Assembly: GCA_964636815.1 (NCBI GenBank)
Contig: CAZWTF010000002.1
Location: 1-64,000, forward strand
DNA length: 64,000 bases
Direction of reading: 5' to 3'
DNA from: SOIL31 sp964636815
GTDB taxonomy: Bacteria; Babelota; Babeliae; Babelales; Vermiphilaceae
Shown: piece by piece, positions 60,534 through 64,000 of the stretch
How positions within the stretch are numbered: position 1 is the first letter of the stretch
How the letters are laid out: each line of letters begins with the position of its first letter
Made by a program: the position numbers and the translations under genes
The notes under the pieces: model-generated
Database searches by the model: none
What the model was told of the DNA's origin: nothing
What the model saw: only the letters and a program-made list of their open reading frames with translations

Positions 60534-61073
60534 ATGTGTTCACTTTTTGTATCACCAGACGATAATAATTTGCAAGAAAACGAATCTATTTCTACCGAGG
60601 AAAATGCGGAAGAAAGCACCGCACATAAATCATATGATGATTTATCTCGTCGTGATGTTCGTTCTCTTGCTTTTCACTTTTTATACGCAGCAGAAGCTTT
60701 TAACTACGAAGAATCAGTGCAATCCGTTATTGATAATTTTAACCGTGGGTATGATCTAGATGTACCATTGGATGGTGAACTCTTTAATGTTGTTAATGAT
60801 ATTATTAACAAAAGAGAAGAGCTTGAGCAGATTTATGCACCATATCTTGCAAATTGGCGCTCTGAACGCATCAGCGTTTGCACTAAGCTCATTTTATTAT
60901 TTGCCATTTGGGAACTCAAATACACAGAGACTGATCCGCGTATTATCATTAATGAAGCAATTGAACTTGCTAAATGCTTTGCGGAAGAAGATGCTTATAG
61001 ATTTGTTAATGGGATATTAGATTCAGCTTCCAAAGATTTACGCAAAGAATTAAGTATCAACACCGAAAGTTGA
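60534..61073 (+). CDS. nusB: Transcription antitermination factor NusB
   Basis: 179 residues. After an acidic N-terminal extension (residues 1-38, Glu/Asp/Asn-rich) the all-helical NusB fold begins with SRRDVRSLAFHFLYAAEAFN; ERISVCTKLILLFAIWELKY and IINEAIELAKCFAEEDAYRF, then VNGILD, are the typical later blocks. It works with NusE (S10) in rRNA antitermination. The last 79 bp overlap the convergent lipase gene, so the two mRNAs could pair. Confidence 0.93.
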   Translation: MCSLFVSPDDNNLQENESISTEENAEESTAHKSYDDLSRRDVRSLAFHFLYAAEAFNYEESVQSVIDNFNRGYDLDVPLDGELFNVVNDIINKREELEQIYAPYLANWRSERISVCTKLILLFAIWELKYTETDPRIIINEAIELAKCFAEEDAYRFVNGILDSASKDLRKELSINTES

Positions 61074-61831
61074 TGATCTCTTTCTAGTAAATCATCTCGC
61101 TGCGCATCGTAAATAAATAAAGGTTCTTTATCATCATCAAAATACACAACATGTGGTTCTGATATATTATCTTTAACATCTTTGCTTTCTAAGTGCAGCT
61201 TAAAATGCCGGTGTATGTATGCTATCCATTTACCAATTAATGGATGGTGTAAACCTGCATGATCTGGTGCTTTTCCATTAATCTGCACACGCAAATTAGC
61301 CACACGCTTATGTTCTGGATATTCACGAACAGATAAACCTAAAACTGTTTGAATAAGATCTTCAAATGAAAAGAGATTATACAAATACTGTATAATCTTC
61401 ATATTGGGTAAATAATTACTCATCACAGGCGTGCCAAGTGTAAATAGTGCACGGATATAATACTTATTACTCTCTTCTTGCGCCAAAAAATGCGATGCCA
61501 AGGATACAACATTACCGCCATGGCTATGCGCAATAATAAAAATAGATGTATTTTCATCGTATGTTTTGATCAATTTTATAAGATTCTGGGCTGCCTTTAC
61601 TCGTGACTCATGACCACATCCGCCGCTCCAGCGAAATGGCACCACAGCGCTATTTTTATCACACACCGCTTCTTCTAATGCTGTAAAAAAATCACCTTCT
61701 GGAACATACCAACTGCAATCAGCGCCCCATGTACCATGAATAAGAATAAACACTGACTGAGCTTCCATCAGCGAGCCTATCCACATCGCACATACAAAAA
61801 AAATTGTTCTTATTTTTCTGATGACACACAT
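60995..61831 (-). CDS. Exported alpha/beta-hydrolase (lipase/esterase-like)
   Basis: 278 residues. A signal peptide (IRTIFFVCAMWIGSLMEA) leads to VFILIHGTWGAD, the oxyanion region, and the nucleophile elbow IIAHSHGGNVVSLA with the catalytic Ser. LFTLGTPVMSNYL matches the strand after it. The catalytic acid and His are probably D224-D227 area and HAGLHHPL, but are uncertain. Family members cleave lipid esters; in an exported form this could act on host membranes. AGAG lies 6 bases before the ATG. Its 3' end overlaps nusB. Confidence 0.82.
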   Translation of the reverse strand: MCVIRKIRTIFFVCAMWIGSLMEAQSVFILIHGTWGADCSWYVPEGDFFTALEEAVCDKNSAVVPFRWSGGCGHESRVKAAQNLIKLIKTYDENTSIFIIAHSHGGNVVSLASHFLAQEESNKYYIRALFTLGTPVMSNYLPNMKIIQYLYNLFSFEDLIQTVLGLSVREYPEHKRVANLRVQINGKAPDHAGLHHPLIGKWIAYIHRHFKLHLESKDVKDNISEPHVVYFDDDKEPLFIYDAQRDDLLERDHQLSVLILNSLRKSLEAESNIPLTNL

Positions 61832-61994
61832 ACTTATCTCTTATAAAAAAGCCTTTGTATTTAGTATAAGCATCACGATTTCTTCAGTCAAAATTTTATA
61901 TAATTGTTCTCAATTTATTGACAATACAAAATGTATAAACTTATAATTTCAGAGTAATTTTTATCCAAAAAAACCTATAAAAAAGGAATAAGTA

Positions 61995-62945
61995 ATGAAA
62001 AAAATATCATTATTAACAGCGACTGTGCTATGTATATCAACTATCACAAGTAATGCGAGAAGATTTTCTGAAGAACATACACTTGGCCAACAAGTAATCA
62101 GAGAATTAGGAGAAAATGTAAAAACAGCAAATCTTATTTTTAGAGCATCTGTTGGAGAAATTGAACGACAAGAAGCACTAAAAAATGCGCATATGGCGGC
62201 ACAAACATTGCTTAATACACTTAATGATATTAAAACATATGGCAATGATACTATCAAAGGTTATAACGCTGCACAAAGAAGACAAGCTGCCATAACTTTA
62301 GCAGAGCTACTCACGAGGGAAAATTCTCTTAACATAGAAATTAAAAATAAAAAAATGGAAATCATGGACATGATGGATATGGGTTATGTGTTTGATGCTC
62401 CAAAACCAGGAAAATCAGAAATATATGCTCAAGCTAGAAATGAAAAAAAAGATCTTTATGCAACGCTCAAAGAAGTTAATTTAGCAATCAAAAACCAAGA
62501 AATAATTTTAGGTGACGATTGGACAAGAACTATCAAACTTGCTGTACAAAACTTAATTTTAGGTAGCTCATATGGTATTGCATACGGAATTGATTGGTAT
62601 TTTGGCGATCGTGGAGCAAAACTACTTACGGAAAATAACCCATCTCAATCAATGGCTCCTGGAACAAGAAAAGGTAAAATTAAACAATCAACACCTCTCA
62701 CTAAAAAACAAAAAGCTGCTATCAAATCATGGAATCACCTGCGCAAAGCTGAACTATTATCAAAGGAAATTATAACTGCTTACCAGTTAACTCAAGCAAA
62801 AGAACTTCTTAACAAACTTGGCATAATTAAAAAAGACCTTAAAGATGTTCCATTGAAACAAAAATATATTCTGGATAGAGTCACTGACAACTATGATTCT
62901 CTTGAAAGAAAAATAGATAGATCTAAAACACGTTGGTTAAAATAA
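61995..62945 (+). CDS. Exported helical protein of unknown function
   Basis: 316 residues; AAGGA lies 6 bases before the ATG. The signal peptide (MKKISLLTATVLCISTITSN, A) is followed by long helices (residues 25-175), a glycine-containing hydrophobic stretch (LAVQNLILGSSYGIAYGIDW), a basic linker (KGKIKQSTPLTKKQKAAIKS) and a helical end. No known domain. Monocistronic with a strong terminator. Confidence 0.68.
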   Translation: MKKISLLTATVLCISTITSNARRFSEEHTLGQQVIRELGENVKTANLIFRASVGEIERQEALKNAHMAAQTLLNTLNDIKTYGNDTIKGYNAAQRRQAAITLAELLTRENSLNIEIKNKKMEIMDMMDMGYVFDAPKPGKSEIYAQARNEKKDLYATLKEVNLAIKNQEIILGDDWTRTIKLAVQNLILGSSYGIAYGIDWYFGDRGAKLLTENNPSQSMAPGTRKGKIKQSTPLTKKQKAAIKSWNHLRKAELLSKEIITAYQLTQAKELLNKLGIIKKDLKDVPLKQKYILDRVTDNYDSLERKIDRSKTRWLK

Positions 62946-63007
62946 AAAACCTAATTTCCGTTCCACTCCAACTGGGCCTCCATTAAAAAGTAACAAAAAT
63001 AGAGTAT

Positions 63008-63041
63008 AAAAAACCCCTGCAAATAATTTGCAGGGGTTTTT
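63008..63041. terminator. Bidirectional terminator
   Basis: AAACCCCTGCAAA (63011-63023) pairs with TTTGCAGGGGTTT (63027-63039), with A and T flanks; shared by the convergent genes ending at 62945 and 63068. Confidence 0.9.
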
Positions 63042-63067
63042 ATTTATAAACAAATCAGTTGAATTAC

Positions 63068-63568
63068 TTATTGTTCATCATCGCAAGTTTCATCGTCACA
63101 AGACTCATCTTCACAAGATTCATCATCTGAACATGAGCTTGGCGCTTCATATTCAAAAAGATCAGGGAAGAACAATTCTAATTCAGTCACTGCAGTTGCA
63201 GATGAATCTGAACCATGAACAGCATTGTTACCAATACTTGTTCCAAATAGCTGACGGATAGTTCCTTCAGCTGCTTTTGATGGGTCTGTAGCGCCAATCA
63301 ACTCACGCCATGAACCAATAGCATCATCTTTGTGAAGTGCCATAATAATCACTGGAGCAGATGTAACAAATTCAACCAGTTCACCAAAGAAAGGTCTTTC
63401 TTTATGCACTGAATAAAATTCTTCTGCTAAATCTTTTGCAATAATAACCTTTTGCAAGCGAACAACTTCAAAACCATTGTGTTCAATCATATCAATGATT
63501 TTACCACTGTTTTTAGAAGCAACAGCATCCGGTTTGATCATTGCAAAGGTCAATTTTGTTAATTCCAT
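63068..63568 (-). CDS. ndk: Nucleoside diphosphate kinase with a Cys/Asp/Glu-rich C-terminal tail
   Basis: 166 residues. The core is standard: LTFAMIKPDAVASKNSGKII, ERPFFGELVEFVTSAPVI, GATDPSKAAEGTIRQLFG and the catalytic H118 in NAVHGSDSS. It balances NTP and dNTP pools, downstream of NrdAB. Unusual is an extra tail from residue 144, containing cysteines 146, 152, 157 and 162 spaced by acidic residues (SCSDDESCEDESCDDETCDD). Normal bacterial NDKs end near residue 140. The tail could bind metal or be a disordered acidic tag. AAGGA lies 6 bases before the ATG. The rpsA-like gene lies 14 bp upstream, so an operon is likely. Confidence 0.95.
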   Translation of the reverse strand: MELTKLTFAMIKPDAVASKNSGKIIDMIEHNGFEVVRLQKVIIAKDLAEEFYSVHKERPFFGELVEFVTSAPVIIMALHKDDAIGSWRELIGATDPSKAAEGTIRQLFGTSIGNNAVHGSDSSATAVTELELFFPDLFEYEAPSSCSDDESCEDESCDDETCDDEQ

Positions 63569-63582
63569 ATCAATCCTTGATA

Positions 63583-64000
63583 CTATTCTTGAGAGTTTTT
63601 ATCAGATTTTTGCATTGCAGATTCAAGAGCAATTTGTAAAGAACCACGCACTTTTTGTTGTGTTTCTTCTTTTTTCTCTCTTTTTGGCTGCTGTCTATTC
63701 TCTGCTACCTTAGCAGTTTGCTTTGGTTGTGCTGAGCGAACAGGTTCTGATTTTTCTCTTTTAGGTTGTTCAGTTTTTTTAGGTTCAGCTTTTTTCAGAT
63801 CTTGTTTCTTTTCTTCAAGAAGTGTACTCAAAGCAAGTTTGCGTTCTTCTTTATTGATGTTAACAATACGGAATTGAGCTTTTTGACCAACCGTGAAGAT
63901 TTCTTCAGCTTTTTTGCCTTGCTCTTGTGAAAGAACTGTATTGTGTACAAGACCTTCAATATTGTTTGGCAATCTTACAAAAGCACCAAAGTTAGTGATT
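63583..64000 (-). CDS. rpsA: S1-domain protein, C-terminal part (probably ribosomal protein S1; cut by window edge)
   Basis: The frame is open to the window end. From 63999 it reads ITNFGAFVRLPNNIEGLVHN, then a V-G-x-x-x-x-F-R-I-V-N-I-N-x-E-E-R-K-L-A-L-S series, which is the last S1 RNA-binding domain of ribosomal protein S1. After it comes an 80-residue Lys/Glu/Gln/Pro-rich tail (QPKREKSEPVRSAQPKQTAK and similar) ending SDKNSQE. S1 binds mRNA at the ribosome. The basic tail is longer than usual. Because the rest is out of view, another S1-domain protein is possible. Followed after 14 bp by ndk. Confidence 0.78.
   Translation of the reverse strand, partial: ITNFGAFVRLPNNIEGLVHNTVLSQEQGKKAEEIFTVGQKAQFRIVNINKEERKLALSTLLEEKKQDLKKAEPKKTEQPKREKSEPVRSAQPKQTAKVAENRQQPKREKKEETQQKVRGSLQIALESAMQKSDKNSQE

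Overview
The window is AT-rich, gene-dense bacterial DNA. It most likely comes from a host-associated bacterium of the Candidatus Dependentiae (TM6/Babeliae) type. This is inferred from four things seen together: many small proteins with Sec signal peptides, ankyrin-repeat proteins including one with a RING finger, a Chlamydia-like ribonucleotide reductase, and importers suited to life inside a host. No 16S rRNA gene is present to prove it. I saw no tRNA or rRNA gene, CRISPR array, insertion sequence or prophage.

Layout. 1-2.7 kb: a partial TrmH, an exported thioredoxin and three exported proteins of unknown function. 2.7-6.4 kb: nrdB and nrdA on the minus strand, separated by an imperfect inverted repeat. 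7-13.1 kb: two exported proteins (one coiled-coil), a NamZ-like exo-muramidase, and an exported ankyrin-RING protein. 13.2-22.8 kb: membrane pyrophosphatase, exported unknowns, a symporter-murE operon, ruvX, a tiny zinc-ribbon gene, tsaB, an ankyrin protein and rsmE. 22.8-33.2 kb: small exported proteins, secA, a 916-residue exported coiled-coil protein, a duplicated cluster of small exported proteins and an outer-membrane-type protein. 33.4-45.1 kb: hisS, a DUF1653 protein, a PfkB kinase, a P-type ATPase, a Skp/OmpH protein, two degenerate ankyrin paralogues, pth, two small basic exported proteins and alaS. 45.2-52.6 kb: a sugar-enzyme island whose members nearly all start with signal peptides (GT32, UDP-glucose dehydrogenase, GT2, GT77-like, fucosyltransferase-like), then a DUF1295 membrane protein. 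52.6-55.2 kb: a TrpXYZ-type ABC importer. 55.2-64 kb: small exported proteins, an FkbM methyltransferase, a membrane-anchored GT2, glyA, efp, nusB overlapping an exported lipase, another exported unknown, ndk and the end of a ribosomal S1-like gene.

How it fits together. The housekeeping genes (secA, hisS, alaS, efp, nusB, pth, tsaB, ruvX, murE, glyA, nrdAB, ndk) are complete and ordinary. They are interleaved with about thirty exported proteins that look like an interface with a eukaryotic host. Three themes stand out: (1) exported nucleotide-sugar enzymes, including a UDP-glucose dehydrogenase with a well-supported signal peptide; (2) ankyrin and RING modules typical of effectors; (3) a recurring Met, often Met-Glu, directly after the predicted signal-peptide cleavage site in about half of the exported proteins. 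Most transcription units end in strong stem-loop terminators, listed separately.
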